Source of the DNA: G963664835 sp963664835
GTDB lineage: Bacteria; Chloroflexota; UBA6077; FW602-bin22; JBCLEL01
Length of the DNA: 64,000 nucleotides
Assembly (NCBI GenBank): GCA_963664835.2
Contig: CAXXUG010000024.1
Location: forward strand, 107,744 to 171,743
Direction of reading: 5' to 3'
Position numbers and translations under genes: made by a program. The notes under the pieces are model-generated. The model was given only the letters and a program-made list of their open reading frames with translations. It ran no database searches and had not been told where the DNA came from. Shown here piece by piece: positions 52,761 to 62,332 of the stretch. Numbering within the stretch: the first letter of the stretch is position 1; each line of letters begins with the position of its first letter.

Positions 52761-53759
52761 TCACCCGACTCTGGCGTCCTTCAAGGACGACCAGCTGAGG
52801 CTTTCGCTAGCGGAAGAGACCAGACCTGCTCCACTGACGAGAACGTACTGAACGGCGTGGGCGACTACCACGATCGCAAGTGCGTTTACGTCCTCGATTC
52901 CGAACGCGCTGACCAGAGCCAATTTGCCGAAAAAATGGAAGGACCCCAAGTGCCCGGGCGCCGAAGGGAGCATTATGCCAAGGTTGATGACAACTACCAT
53001 CAAGAGCGGCGCGGCAACCCATTGGATTCCCACCAATCTCACGTCGAATGCCATCAATACAATACTGTAAGCCACTGCCTCAATGCACCAAATCGCCAAT
53101 GAGCAGACGGAGATCAGGGCGGCCCGTTCCGGCCGGCGCAGCGCTTCCAATCCGGCGAAGAACGAGGCGCTCTTCTCGGCGCCAAAGCGGGCGACGCGGT
53201 CTGGTGCAAGATTAAGAATCGACTCGGCCAATCTCAACAGCAGTTCTCGCCGAATGAGGGCAAAAACGACAAGACCCAACAGAGCGAGAAACACCACCGT
53301 GGCAAACGTCGTGATAGCCGCGATTTCGCCGGCGAGATTGGGGGGACGAAAGATCCGCGTCGTTATTGCCAGTAAGCAGAGCAGGGCCAAACCATCAAAC
53401 ATCCTCTCGATCAGTATCGTCGCCAAACCGAAGGATTTGCTGGTTGCTGCCACCCTACTCAACACGAAAGCCCTGACAAACTCGCCTATGCGGGCAGGAA
53501 GAACGTTGTTCGCCAAGAATCCTATGAACAGCACTCTAGCCACGCGAGCGACCGAGATATTCAGATCGGGCCCAAGAATAGTGCGCCACCGGAACGATCG
53601 GATCGCGTAGCCGGTGACCCACGCGACCGCGGCCAAGGCAACGAGGGCATAGTTTGCCTTGGCAAATGCTTCAGCTAAGCTGCGTAGGTCGATGTTCCAT
53701 ACGGCCAAAAACGCCAGGACAACGGTTACGCATATGCCAATGACGGCTGTTACACGCAT
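52761..53759 (-). CDS. UPF0104/LPG-synthase-TM-like membrane protein, copy 2
   Basis: 332 residues, paralog of the neighbouring gene: RSFRWRTIL, FLANNVLPARIGEFVRAFVL, ERMFDGLALL, and PSAPGHLGSFHFFGKLALV align with the same blocks of copy 1. The two copies are clearly diverged, so the duplication is old. Likely membrane translocation of a lipid or lipid-linked sugar, inferred from family. Confidence 0.85.
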   Translation of the reverse strand: MRVTAVIGICVTVVLAFLAVWNIDLRSLAEAFAKANYALVALAAVAWVTGYAIRSFRWRTILGPDLNISVARVARVLFIGFLANNVLPARIGEFVRAFVLSRVAATSKSFGLATILIERMFDGLALLCLLAITTRIFRPPNLAGEIAAITTFATVVFLALLGLVVFALIRRELLLRLAESILNLAPDRVARFGAEKSASFFAGLEALRRPERAALISVCSLAIWCIEAVAYSIVLMAFDVRLVGIQWVAAPLLMVVVINLGIMLPSAPGHLGSFHFFGKLALVSAFGIEDVNALAIVVVAHAVQYVLVSGAGLVSSASESLSWSSLKDARVG

Positions 53760-53985
53760 TCAAGCGGATCCATTTGGCGGCCGGCCGCACATTCTAGGGT
53801 CTGGGCCTCCTAGCGACAAAGTTGGGTAGGAGTGTCTATCGACGATTTGTCACCACTAAAGTTCACAGCGTGCCGCTCGACAACACGCCCCGCGTGCTGG
53901 CTCTGTTGCAGTGTCGACGATTGTGTCCAAGTTTAAATCCCTGGACCGGGCACATTCGCGATGTTGGCTTCCAATCTATAGTTGG

Positions 53986-55638
53986 TCAGGTTCCCGTTTC
54001 ATCCCGCCGCCGCCTTGCCCGGTAGGCTTCCTGAAGCCGTCGCTTCAACTGGTTCCACCAGCCCTTTGCTTCCTCAACTTGCGGACGTGAAATCGGAACC
54101 TCGCCGTAGCGGGCCTGGTGGAACCGGTCTACGATCCTGGACAGTTGGGGCTCGACAACGGGCATATCGCGCCGGAGCCGGTCGGCGTATTCGGCGACGG
54201 TAGTACTTGGGGCACGATCATGACCGAGCTTCTGGGCCCTGCTAAATATGCTGAAGATCATATACTCGAGCCACCCGCGCTCGTCCAGGTCGCGCAGTCT
54301 TATCGACGGCCGCCAGGCGGGAGGGACAGAAACCTCTTTTCTCATTATGCGGTTTAGGGTGAGACGAGCCGCCTCGCTGCCGAAGTCGATCGCTCCGCGC
54401 AGGAGGGCGACGACACCGTATATTGCGATCCTGACGAGGTTGGTGAGGTCGGAGACTACGCTGGCGAGACGGAGGGTGTGGCGACGGCGCCAGAAGTATC
54501 TCGAGATGAAGTAAAGTGCCAGGATGATCAATACCCACCCGGCAATCGCCGCGAGAGTGTGCAGCAGGTCAGAGTCAGAGCCTGGATCGCTGACAGATGG
54601 GTTGAACACAGGGGGAGTGGCGGCGCTCTCCATTTCGCCCTCGGCGCTGGGGAGCAGGCTAAAGGGGAACGAAATAATGCTTATCAGCAGGTAGCCGAAC
54701 AGGACACCGACTCCGACGAGAAACAAGATAATTGGCTCGAGGAGACCCAGCAAGCCCAAAATGAGATGGCCGTAACCAGTTGGCGCCAAAAGCGCCAACA
54801 CCACAGCGAAGCCAATCAGCCCCAGGGTACTTCCCAGCCACCTGGTCGGTAAAGTAGATGGAATCTGCGTCCGCTCGACTTCCCAGTTCGAGGTCATCCT
54901 GACAAGCTGATTGACCGAGATCAGAACGAACCCGGCCAGGATATACAGCATTGTCTCGCGAACCGGCACTCCAATTTCGTTCTCGAAAACCACCAGCTGT
55001 TGGCCCAAGGGAGAACCGATGGTGTGCAGGATAGCAACCAAGGCAGCAAGCACAACAACACCAGTTATCCAGCTATTTCGAAGCTGCTCGAAGTGGGTTA
55101 TGCGATCAGTGGACCTGAAGGTACCGAGTTCGTCGATGGCCGACTGAGATTCACTCTCTTCTGGGATCTCGCCCTCCTGTATTTCCAAACCCCGCAGACC
55201 GGTTGCGGTGACGACAGTCCAAGTCCAGGTCGCGACCAAGAGTATGGAGTTGATGAAGAACGATGGGGTTGCGATCAGACCTGGATCGGCAATCCAACTG
55301 GCCAAGGACTTAGCTAGTCCGTCTGACTCTGCCGCGATTAGCTCGGCGAGAAACCTATGGAGCAAGGAGGGGAATATCAGTCCCACCAACCAAGTTTCTC
55401 GGGTGGAACCAAAGGCGTCTCGTCGTTTTGCAAAGTAATAGGCGGCGATGAACGTCAGCGTGGCGACCGGGACAAGAAGCGTTGCCCGCCAATGAAGGAA
55501 GGGCAGTTGGGACAGATAGGTCATTGCGCCCACCCAGCTCGCCGCCATTAGGCCAGTTAGCCCCATGCCGGCCAACTCGGCGATCCTGGGCACGGGGGAA
55601 CTCTGTGCGACGGTCCGAGCAGCGGTCGGTTTGTTCAA
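53986..55638 (-). CDS. Membrane protein with C-terminal DUF4129 domain
   Basis: 550 residues with about ten helices in the first 390 residues, then a soluble C-terminal domain of DUF4129 type (FSRAQKLGHDRAPSTTVAEY, then FHQARYGEVPI). DUF4129 domains often accompany transglutaminase-like proteins, but none is adjacent. ATG start. Function unknown. Confidence 0.75.
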   Translation of the reverse strand: MNKPTAARTVAQSSPVPRIAELAGMGLTGLMAASWVGAMTYLSQLPFLHWRATLLVPVATLTFIAAYYFAKRRDAFGSTRETWLVGLIFPSLLHRFLAELIAAESDGLAKSLASWIADPGLIATPSFFINSILLVATWTWTVVTATGLRGLEIQEGEIPEESESQSAIDELGTFRSTDRITHFEQLRNSWITGVVVLAALVAILHTIGSPLGQQLVVFENEIGVPVRETMLYILAGFVLISVNQLVRMTSNWEVERTQIPSTLPTRWLGSTLGLIGFAVVLALLAPTGYGHLILGLLGLLEPIILFLVGVGVLFGYLLISIISFPFSLLPSAEGEMESAATPPVFNPSVSDPGSDSDLLHTLAAIAGWVLIILALYFISRYFWRRRHTLRLASVVSDLTNLVRIAIYGVVALLRGAIDFGSEAARLTLNRIMRKEVSVPPAWRPSIRLRDLDERGWLEYMIFSIFSRAQKLGHDRAPSTTVAEYADRLRRDMPVVEPQLSRIVDRFHQARYGEVPISRPQVEEAKGWWNQLKRRLQEAYRARRRRDETGT

Positions 55639-55920
55639 GCCGGCACTTGCGATTGACTACTGAACACCAAGTCCTCCAAACATAGGAAGTTTACAACGCG
55701 GACTGTAGGGTGGCATGCCAGACCACCTGAGGACAGGATTCGCTGGTGTTTTCGGACCTGTGGTTGGCACACGAGGTGACGGGTCGCCGCGAAGCCGATT
55801 GCTTGACGCTTGGGAGTCGAAACGCGAGAATTGCCGCGATCGATCGGAACACACGATCGCTACGAACCCGCATGCGGGCCAAATACCATCCAAGCCAAGC
55901 ACCCCCTGCGAGGATTGAAT

Positions 55921-56925
55921 ATGCGCATTGGAAGCGGAGAAACTACCTACACTTGGAATGACGATTGGGCCGAGATCCCGAATCCCGGGGAGGCCAAGGG
56001 TGGCTGGGCGCACCACGGGGTAGTGGTGACCGATGCCGGCCATATCATTGCGTCTCACCCCGCCACGCCAGAATTGCTTGAGTTCGATCAGGACGGAAAG
56101 CTGTTGGGAACAGTTCCCACGTCGCTGACCGAGTGCCACGGAATGACCCTGGTAAAGGAAGGCGACTCGGAGTTTCTTTGGATAGCCGACATTGGCCGCA
56201 AGCGCCACAAGGTGAACGGCGGCTATGAATACATCGAAGCCGAACAGGGTCCAAAGGTGGTAAAGATGTCCCTGTCCGGAGAGACGGTGATGACCCTCGG
56301 ACGGCCGGCGCATCCCGTGTACGAGAACGGGACTTACACCCCTACGTGGGTTGCGGTTAACGAGGAGCGCTCTGGCGGCAATGGCGATATATGGGTCGCG
56401 GACGGATATGGCGAAAACTACGTGCACAGGTTCGACAAGTCAGGCAACTACGTCGGCGGCATCAACGGCGAGGAAGGCAAAACCGGCGCTTTCGACGGAC
56501 CTCACACGGCGTGGGTAGACACGCGGAAGGACGAGCCGGAGCTTTACATCGGCGACCGTAGCAACGGACGAGTCCAGGTGTACGACCTCGAAGCAACCTA
56601 CAAGAGGTCATTCGGCTCTGAGTGGGCGCAATCACCCACGGGCTTTGCGACACACGGCGAGTTGATGATAATCATCGAGTTGCACGCGAACTTGGCGATA
56701 GTCGACGTCGACGACAACTTAGTAGTCCAAATAGGCACGAATCGAGGGGTCTGCGACGTTGACGGTTGGCCCAACGTGACGAATGCGAACGGAGAGACGG
56801 TCCGTACGCATTTATTGGAGACTGGGAAGTTCAATAGTCCTCACGGTGTGGCAACGGACGCCGCCGGCAACATCTACGTTTCGGAATGGCTTATCGGCGG
56901 CAGGTACATCAAGCTAGCCAAATAG
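55921..56925 (+). CDS. NHL/SMP-30-like beta-propeller protein
   Basis: 334 residues of propeller-like repeats without signal peptide: HHGVVVTDAGHIIAS, ELLEFDQDGKLLGT, GDIWVADGYGENYVHRFD, LYIGDRSNGRVQVYDLE and a closing HGVATDAAGNIYVSEW. The ATG at 55921 has GAGGA eight bases upstream. Such proteins may be lactonases or binding scaffolds; the downstream PhyH dioxygenase and flavin monooxygenase suggest a shared catabolic context. Confidence 0.8.
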   Translation: MRIGSGETTYTWNDDWAEIPNPGEAKGGWAHHGVVVTDAGHIIASHPATPELLEFDQDGKLLGTVPTSLTECHGMTLVKEGDSEFLWIADIGRKRHKVNGGYEYIEAEQGPKVVKMSLSGETVMTLGRPAHPVYENGTYTPTWVAVNEERSGGNGDIWVADGYGENYVHRFDKSGNYVGGINGEEGKTGAFDGPHTAWVDTRKDEPELYIGDRSNGRVQVYDLEATYKRSFGSEWAQSPTGFATHGELMIIIELHANLAIVDVDDNLVVQIGTNRGVCDVDGWPNVTNANGETVRTHLLETGKFNSPHGVATDAAGNIYVSEWLIGGRYIKLAK

Positions 56926-56977
56926 CGATGGTTGCCGATTTGCGACAAGCATTATCGACTACTGCGGAGCTTGAGTA

Positions 56978-57826
56978 ATGAACACCCCAACATTTGACCT
57001 AGAGCACCATTGCGAGCAGATCGAGAACCAGGGATTCACGATCATTCCTAACGCCATTTCTTCCGACCGCGCGCGCGAGGCAATCGTCGCCCTGGAAGAG
57101 ATCTATGAGCGCGAGCGTACCATCGCCGAGCGTATGGGTGAACAGACCGCAAACCAACGGGTCGTCCGGAATCCCCTCGCCAAACATCCCTTCTTCGAGA
57201 CCTTTTATCTCTGCCCACCGGTGGTGGAGGTCTGCAAGAGAATCCTCGGGGAAGACATGGTGCTTTATGACACTACAGGGCGCTCCATCAGGCCAAGCGG
57301 GGGACGTGAGCAGAGGCATGGATTCCAGGTTCACGTAGACCGCGAGCTGTTCAGTGTGTTGCCCTTCGTCGGAGGAGCTCACATTCCGGTCGCGATCAAC
57401 GTATTGTGGCCGCTAGTGGACTTCACGGCAGAGAACGGCGCTACCGTAATTTGGCCGGGCTCACACCGATCATTGAAAGTGCCTGAGTCAGAGGGACAGT
57501 ACCCCGGATATGTGCAGGCGGAGACTCCGGCCGGGTCGGTGATCATGTGGGATGCGGCTACCTGGCACGCCACCGGCCTGAACACCAGCGACCATGTTCG
57601 GCATTCGGCGATCGCGTTCTTCCAGCGAAGGTGGGTGAAGGGAATGATCGATAACGATCGCATCATACCGCCGCACGTGAAGCGACGCCTGTCGCCGGAG
57701 ATGCGCGAGTTGCTGGCGATCGATGGGTCACTGCCGGACTACTCCTCCGTACGTAGTCTGTCTAAAGAAGAGTTGGACAGTCTCTCTCCCTGGGAAAAAG
57801 AAGTGATCGGCATCGGGGTCTATTGA
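56978..57826 (+). CDS. Phytanoyl-CoA dioxygenase (PhyH) family protein
   Basis: Fe(II)/2-oxoglutarate oxygenase of 282 aa. The iron triad is visible: H and D in FQVHVDREL and the distal His in TWHATGLNT; an Arg for 2-oxoglutarate follows in VRHSAIAFFQ. ENGATVIWPGSHR and GSVIMWDAATWH are family blocks. Substrates range widely (lipids, secondary metabolites). Confidence 0.88.
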   Translation: MNTPTFDLEHHCEQIENQGFTIIPNAISSDRAREAIVALEEIYERERTIAERMGEQTANQRVVRNPLAKHPFFETFYLCPPVVEVCKRILGEDMVLYDTTGRSIRPSGGREQRHGFQVHVDRELFSVLPFVGGAHIPVAINVLWPLVDFTAENGATVIWPGSHRSLKVPESEGQYPGYVQAETPAGSVIMWDAATWHATGLNTSDHVRHSAIAFFQRRWVKGMIDNDRIIPPHVKRRLSPEMRELLAIDGSLPDYSSVRSLSKEELDSLSPWEKEVIGIGVY

Positions 57827-57950
57827 GGGGTTCCTCTTTCATCAGAATTAGGATCGGCGCGATTCCCTTCGAAATCCGACGGATTAGCATTCTCAAGAAC
57901 GTGTGTCCCGAGTTGCCGAGAGTATCCCCATCAATTGCGAGGTGTAGATC

Positions 57951-59552
57951 ATGAAAATCAGCATGTTTCATCTGATGCCCTACCGCGATCTTCCCGAGGA
58001 CTTCACAGAACGCTATCCCAGCGTTTGGGTGGACATTCCGAGCAAGCTATTCGATCCGGCGAAGGCGCACGTGATGTACAACGAAGCTCTCGATGAGCTA
58101 GAGTACGGCGCCGCAATGGGCTACGACGGCATATGCGTCAACGAGCACCACAGTAACGCCTATGGGATGATGCCATCGCCAACGCTGATGGCAGGCGCGT
58201 TGGCTCGAAGGACCAAGGACGTGGCGATCATCGTATTGGGCACGTCCGTCGCTCTGTACAACCCTCCGGTGAGAGTAGCGGAGGAGTACGCGATGCTGGA
58301 CTGCATCAGCGGGGGAAGGGTCGTCGCGGGATTCCCGGTCGGATCGAGCCAGGACTCGAACTTCGCTTACAGCGTGAACCCCGCGATACTCCGCGATCAA
58401 TACTACGAGGCGGCAGACCTGATTGTCAGAGCGTGGACTGACCCGGATGTCTTCAGCTGGGACGGCAAATTCTCTCAGCTTCGCTACGTGAACATTTGGC
58501 CTCGCCCGATCCAAAAGCCACACCCGCCCATTTGGGTGCCAGGGGGCCGGTCGGTGGAGACTTGGGACTGGACACTCGACAAGGGATACCTGTATGCCTA
58601 TCTGTCCTACAACGGATACAAGCTGGGCAAGAGAGTGATCGACAACTTTTGGAAGAAAGCGGAAGAGAAGAACGTCGAGCCCAACCCATATCACGCCGGC
58701 TTCCTTCAACTTGTTGTGGTAGGAGAGAGCCAGAGCGAAATTGAGGAGAAATACGGTCCTCACGTCGAGTACTTCGTCAACAAACTCAACTTCCACGTCC
58801 GTCCCGGATTCACCGAGGCGCCGGGATACCGTTCCATCAACTCGCTGAAGGCGGGACTAATGGGCGTGACGAGGGGGCCGGATAACAAGGACGCGGGCAG
58901 TTCGTGGAAGGACATTGCCAACAGGGCGGTGGTCGTAGCCGGCACACCAAGCCAGGTAACGGAGCAGCTGGAAGATCTGATCAAGAGCATGCGGATCGGA
59001 CACCTTATGGTGCTGAACCAGATTGGCTCGATGCCGCATGATCTGGCGATGGAGAACATCAGGCTGACTGCGACGAAGGTGGTGCCGAAACTCCGGCACA
59101 TCTGGCAGGGGCGAATGGGAAGACAAGTGGTGGCCCCAGCCGCTGCAGAGCCGGCGCCCGCCGGCGGAGGTGAGGTAGGCAAACCCGGTTGCAGGTTCCG
59201 CCCGACACTTTGTTTTGCATTTTTGCTCTATTTTGGGGTGTTGCCTGGACCGGAGGACGGTGCGGCCTGGCGAAGAGCGTTTGTTTTGCAATTTTCGTAT
59301 ATGGTTTGCGCACCTCCCGGGCTCCTCTGCGGATGGAAAGGTCAGATTATGCCGTATATATGTTCTATTATTGTACCATTCAGAGACATCCTACGCGAGT
59401 CGATCGAGGCCGGCCTGGGAGGGCACGCTCAACCAAGGTACCGACATCAGTTAACAAATCGTCGCGCGTGCATGGCCATGACATGGGCCTCTCAATTGAG
59501 GGGGCCCTACATTCGGGATGGAGCACGAACGACAGTTTTAGCTGGCTGCTAA
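57951..59552 (+). CDS. Luciferase-like FMN-dependent monooxygenase with anomalous C-terminal tail
   Basis: Flavin-dependent TIM-barrel monooxygenase. Characteristic blocks: GAAMGYDGICVNEHHSNAYG, VLGTSVALYNPPVRVAEEYA, GGRVVAGFPVGSSQD, WPRPIQKPHPPIWVPGG and the late IRLTATKVVPKLRHIW. The family domain ends near residue 395 (about 59,135). The remaining about 138 residues (from GGEVGKPGCRFRPTL) are Cys/Trp/Arg-rich, match nothing in the family and look like read-through into foreign or non-coding DNA. ATG at 57951 has GAGGTG upstream. Enzymes of this type are numerous in SAR202 genomes, where they are thought to attack recalcitrant organic matter. Confidence 0.85.
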   Translation: MKISMFHLMPYRDLPEDFTERYPSVWVDIPSKLFDPAKAHVMYNEALDELEYGAAMGYDGICVNEHHSNAYGMMPSPTLMAGALARRTKDVAIIVLGTSVALYNPPVRVAEEYAMLDCISGGRVVAGFPVGSSQDSNFAYSVNPAILRDQYYEAADLIVRAWTDPDVFSWDGKFSQLRYVNIWPRPIQKPHPPIWVPGGRSVETWDWTLDKGYLYAYLSYNGYKLGKRVIDNFWKKAEEKNVEPNPYHAGFLQLVVVGESQSEIEEKYGPHVEYFVNKLNFHVRPGFTEAPGYRSINSLKAGLMGVTRGPDNKDAGSSWKDIANRAVVVAGTPSQVTEQLEDLIKSMRIGHLMVLNQIGSMPHDLAMENIRLTATKVVPKLRHIWQGRMGRQVVAPAAAEPAPAGGGEVGKPGCRFRPTLCFAFLLYFGVLPGPEDGAAWRRAFVLQFSYMVCAPPGLLCGWKGQIMPYICSIIVPFRDILRESIEAGLGGHAQPRYRHQLTNRRACMAMTWASQLRGPYIRDGARTTVLAGC

Positions 59553-59655
59553 GAGATCAAACCATTGTGAGGGACTTTGCGCGTATTTGGAGGACTATCA
59601 CGCGTCCCCTATGAGTTAGAATTGATCTACAAGAAATCGTAAATCAGGTGGGAAA

Positions 59656-60231
59656 GTGCTCGATACACATGCGGCCGTAAAAGAGCTCGTCGAAACCGGC
59701 ATGGCCGAGGAGCAAGCTGAAGCCGTTGTCAAGGTGGCCAACTCGGTTCACGGACAACTCGCTACCAAAGCTGATATCCAGATATTGGAAAGTAAGATTT
59801 CGACGCTGGATGGCAAGATTTCGACGCTGGAGGGCGAGATTTCGACGCTGGATGGCAAGATTTCGACGCTGGATGGCAAGATTTCGACGCTGGATGGCAG
59901 GATTTCGACGCTGGATGGCAAGATTTCGGCGCTGGATGGCGAGATTTCGACGCTGGATGGCAGGATTTCGACGCTGGAGGGCGAGATTTCGACGCTGGAT
60001 GGCAAGATTTCGACGCTGGATGGCAAGATTTCGACGCTGGATGGCAAGATTTTGACGTTGGATGGCAAGATTTTGACGTTGGATGGCAAGATTGCGTTGT
60101 TGGCCAGCAGTCGTCCAGCAGCGCCTCGTCGTCGCCAAAGGACCAGCGGGTGGTGGTGCCGGCCCGGCAGGCGTACTCCCACTCGGCTTCTGTGGGCAGG
60201 CGGTAGAGTTGGGAGCCGACGCTGGTGTTGA
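59656..60231 (+). CDS. Heptad-repeat coiled-coil protein (CCDC90/DUF1640-like head), 3' end lost
   Basis: Starts MLDTHAAVKELVETGMAEEQAEAVVKV and continues LATKADIQILESKIS, the head of small bacterial coiled-coil proteins related to DUF1640/CCDC90. The body is a tandem array of KISTLDG heptads with Ile and Leu at a and d positions, i.e. a regular coiled coil of about 100 residues. Such proteins normally end in one transmembrane helix. Here the frame instead runs at about 60,100 into the antisense strand of a truncated SUMF-like gene, so residues after IALLASS are not native. GTG start with AGGTGGG just upstream. Function unknown. Confidence 0.6.
   Translation: MLDTHAAVKELVETGMAEEQAEAVVKVANSVHGQLATKADIQILESKISTLDGKISTLEGEISTLDGKISTLDGKISTLDGRISTLDGKISALDGEISTLDGRISTLEGEISTLDGKISTLDGKISTLDGKILTLDGKILTLDGKIALLASSRPAAPRRRQRTSGWWCRPGRRTPTRLLWAGGRVGSRRWC
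59794..60092 (+). repeat. Tandem 21-bp repeat array, 14 full units
   Basis: Unit AAGATTTCGACGCTGGATGG plus C, repeated 14 times from 59794 to 60087 with a partial fifteenth. Variation is limited to a few positions: first triplet AAG/GAG/AGG, GAT/GAG in the sixth codon, and a TTG form in the last two units. Each unit encodes one heptad. No spacers, so it is not a CRISPR array. Confidence 0.95.
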
Positions 60232-60610
60232 GGGCCGCGGCGAATTGCGCGACGTCGAGCCACGACAAGCCTGCGGCCGGGTAGTCCGGTCCTTGGAGGA
60301 CGAAATCTAGGTCGGCCCACGGCTGCGTATCCATGACCGCAGTCCACTGTTGCTGGGTGATTTCTGTCTGCGCCAGATAGAAACCCCGGGTAATTTGCAC
60401 CTCGCGTTGCGGTGCCTCGTCGTCGTCCCGTCCTGGTTCAGTGGGAGGCGAACCCATGACAAAGGTGCCTGGATCAATCCAGACAAAGGCCATCTCGGTC
60501 CCATCCGGTAACTCGGCCACCAGCGCGGGTCGGTCCGCCGCTGTTTCCGGCTCGCATCCCCAGGCGAGGAGGGCGAGCAGGAGGAGTTTATAAAGTTTGG
60601 GCGCGTACAT
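60097..60610 (-). pseudogene. SUMF1/formylglycine-generating-enzyme-like lipoprotein, truncated
   Basis: The ATG at 60610 opens a lipoprotein signal (LYKLLLLALLAWGC, Cys at 19). It is followed by the SUMF fold start FVWIDPGTFVMGSPPTEPGR, VQITRGFYLAQTEITQQQW and YRLPTEAEWEYACRAGTTT. The family continues for another 80-100 residues with the NVWEW block, but here coding stops making sense after FGDDEALLDDC where the heptad repeat array begins. The remaining antisense frame through the array reads as CHPASKS repeats and is not native. Starts 2 bases after the FG-GAP gene stop, so it was the last gene of that operon. Confidence 0.8.
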
Positions 60611-60612
60611 AG

Positions 60613-62314
60613 TTACAACTCGGCAACATTGCCCTGCGTCCGGCGCACCGCAAGCCCCTTGCCCTCGGTGATCACCAGCCACTGATCGGCGTCGATGTCG
60701 CTGAATTCCTCGACCCGGCCGCCGGGCCAGCGCACCACTAGCCGCTCGACTTTGGTGGCCCGTTGCAAGCCGAAGTGGGCGCGGATGTCACTGTTGCGAC
60801 AGGAAGCTGGTCCCCGCGGCAATTTGGCGAATCTGGACGCGGCCGGCGACCACGGCCTCAATGCGGGCCCCAATGCCGTCCCGATTGCTCGCGGTGCCGA
60901 TGAGGGAGGACCTGAAGCCAGCGGTTCCGGTTGCCGCCGTCGTTGCGCAACAGGGTGGGCGTATCGTCGATATTGAGGATGAGGATGTCGATATCGCCGT
61001 CGTTGTCGTAGTCGCCAAAGGCCGCCCCTCGGCTCACCTTTTCCACTGCTAGGCCGCTGCCGGCCTGGGTACCGATTTCGACGAAGGAGCCGCGGCCGTC
61101 GTTGTCAAAGAGAAAATTGCGCTGGGCGTACCGCGTACCCACATCGTAGTCGTCCAGAACCGGATAGACGTGGCCATTGGCGGCGAATAGATCCAAATCG
61201 CCGTCGTTGTCGCGATCGAAAAAGCCCGTGCCCCAGCCCACGAAGGGCATGCTCACTTCGCCCACGCCCGCCGCGTGGCTCACATCGGTGAAAAGGCGTC
61301 CCCCTTCACTGCGGTACAAAGTGTAGTAATCCTCGGAGAAGTGAGTGACGAAAAAGTCGAAATCGCCGTCGTTGTCGTAGTCGCCAACGGCGACGCCCAT
61401 GCCGGCTTGTTCCTCGCCATCGGCACTGTGGCTGGCTCCCGTGGCCAAGGAGACATCTTTGAAGTGCCCGTTGCCCAAGTTGCGCCAGAGCAGATTGGGA
61501 TCGGTGTCGTTGGCCACGTACAGGTCTAGGTACCCGTCGCTGTCGCTATCGACAAATACGGGTTGGAACCCGTTGTACGCCACCGGGTCAACGCCGATCT
61601 GAGCGGTGACATCCACAAAGGTGCCGTCGCCCCGGTTGCGATAGAGCGCGTCCTGTTCTCCCTCATAAGCGTTGGGGCCTTGGAATATCTTGATCCCCTT
61701 CCACAACTGATAGAAGATCGGCTTCGGCGAGTTCGTCTGGATTAAAGCGGACAAAATTGGCCACGTACAGATCCACATCCCCGTCCACATCGTAGTCGCC
61801 CCAAGCAACGCCCGTGCTCCAGCGCGGATCGGCCACTCCCGGCAGCTTGGGCCACCTCGTCAAAGGTCCCATCGCCCCGATTGCGGTAGAGCCGGTTGGG
61901 ACCGTAGTTGGTCGCCAAGAGATCGGTGTCGCCGTCGTTGTCGTAATCCGCAGCTCCACAGCCCATGCTCCAAGCCGTGTCGCCTACGCCGGCCGTGCGA
62001 GTGACATCGGCGAACGTGCCATCGCCCCGGTTGCGGTAGAGCCGATTGCTGGGCGGGGGATCGGGCAAGGGGTCGAAGGAGGAGCCATTGATTAGGTACG
62101 CGTCTAGGTAGCCGTCGTTGTCGTAGTCGAACAGACCCGCGCCGCCGCCCTTGGACTCAATGATATAGGTCTTTTGCGGCTTGCCCGAGACATTGCGCCC
62201 ATGTAGGCCGGCTTGTTGGGCCACATCGACAAAGACCACTGGCTCGCGCGGCGGTGGAGCTTCTTCACCGCACCCGAGCAACAGCAAGGCCGCGCCGCCC
62301 AGCGCGCGGTACAA
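60613..62314 (-). pseudogene. FG-GAP/VCBS repeat protein with ASPIC/UnbV domain, multiple frameshifts
   Basis: Secreted repeat protein: lipoprotein-like start LLLLGCGEE, then many calcium-binding FG-GAP units (GLFDYDNDGYLDAYLINGSS, AADYDNDGDTDLLATNYG, VGDYDNDGDFDFFVTHF, AFGDYDNDGDIDILILN). The C-terminal ASPIC/UnbV block follows (RAHFGLQRATKVERLVVRWP). The reading frame breaks at least four times: near 61836 (extra base), about 61700-61720, near 60908 and near 60795. On both sides of each break the protein matches the family. Either a pseudogene or indel errors in this part of the assembly. Function of such proteins is mostly unknown. Confidence 0.85.
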
Positions 62315-62332
62315 AGTTTCGCTTTCCGGCCA

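Noticed and set aside
54000..55700. Many open plus-strand frames
   Set aside because: All antisense to the DUF4129 membrane protein gene.
55810..55920. 37-residue N-terminal extension of the propeller protein
   Set aside because: The extension is not family-like and the ATG at 55921 has a good ribosome site.
59794..60092. CRISPR array
   Set aside because: Units are contiguous with no unique spacers and encode regular heptads; no cas genes nearby.
59762..60130. Minus-strand frame through the 21-bp repeats giving CHPASKS repeats, and a second one giving ILPSSVE repeats
   Set aside because: 21 is a multiple of three, so a stop-free unit is open in every frame. Only the plus-strand KISTLDG frame has a family-like head and coiled-coil pattern.
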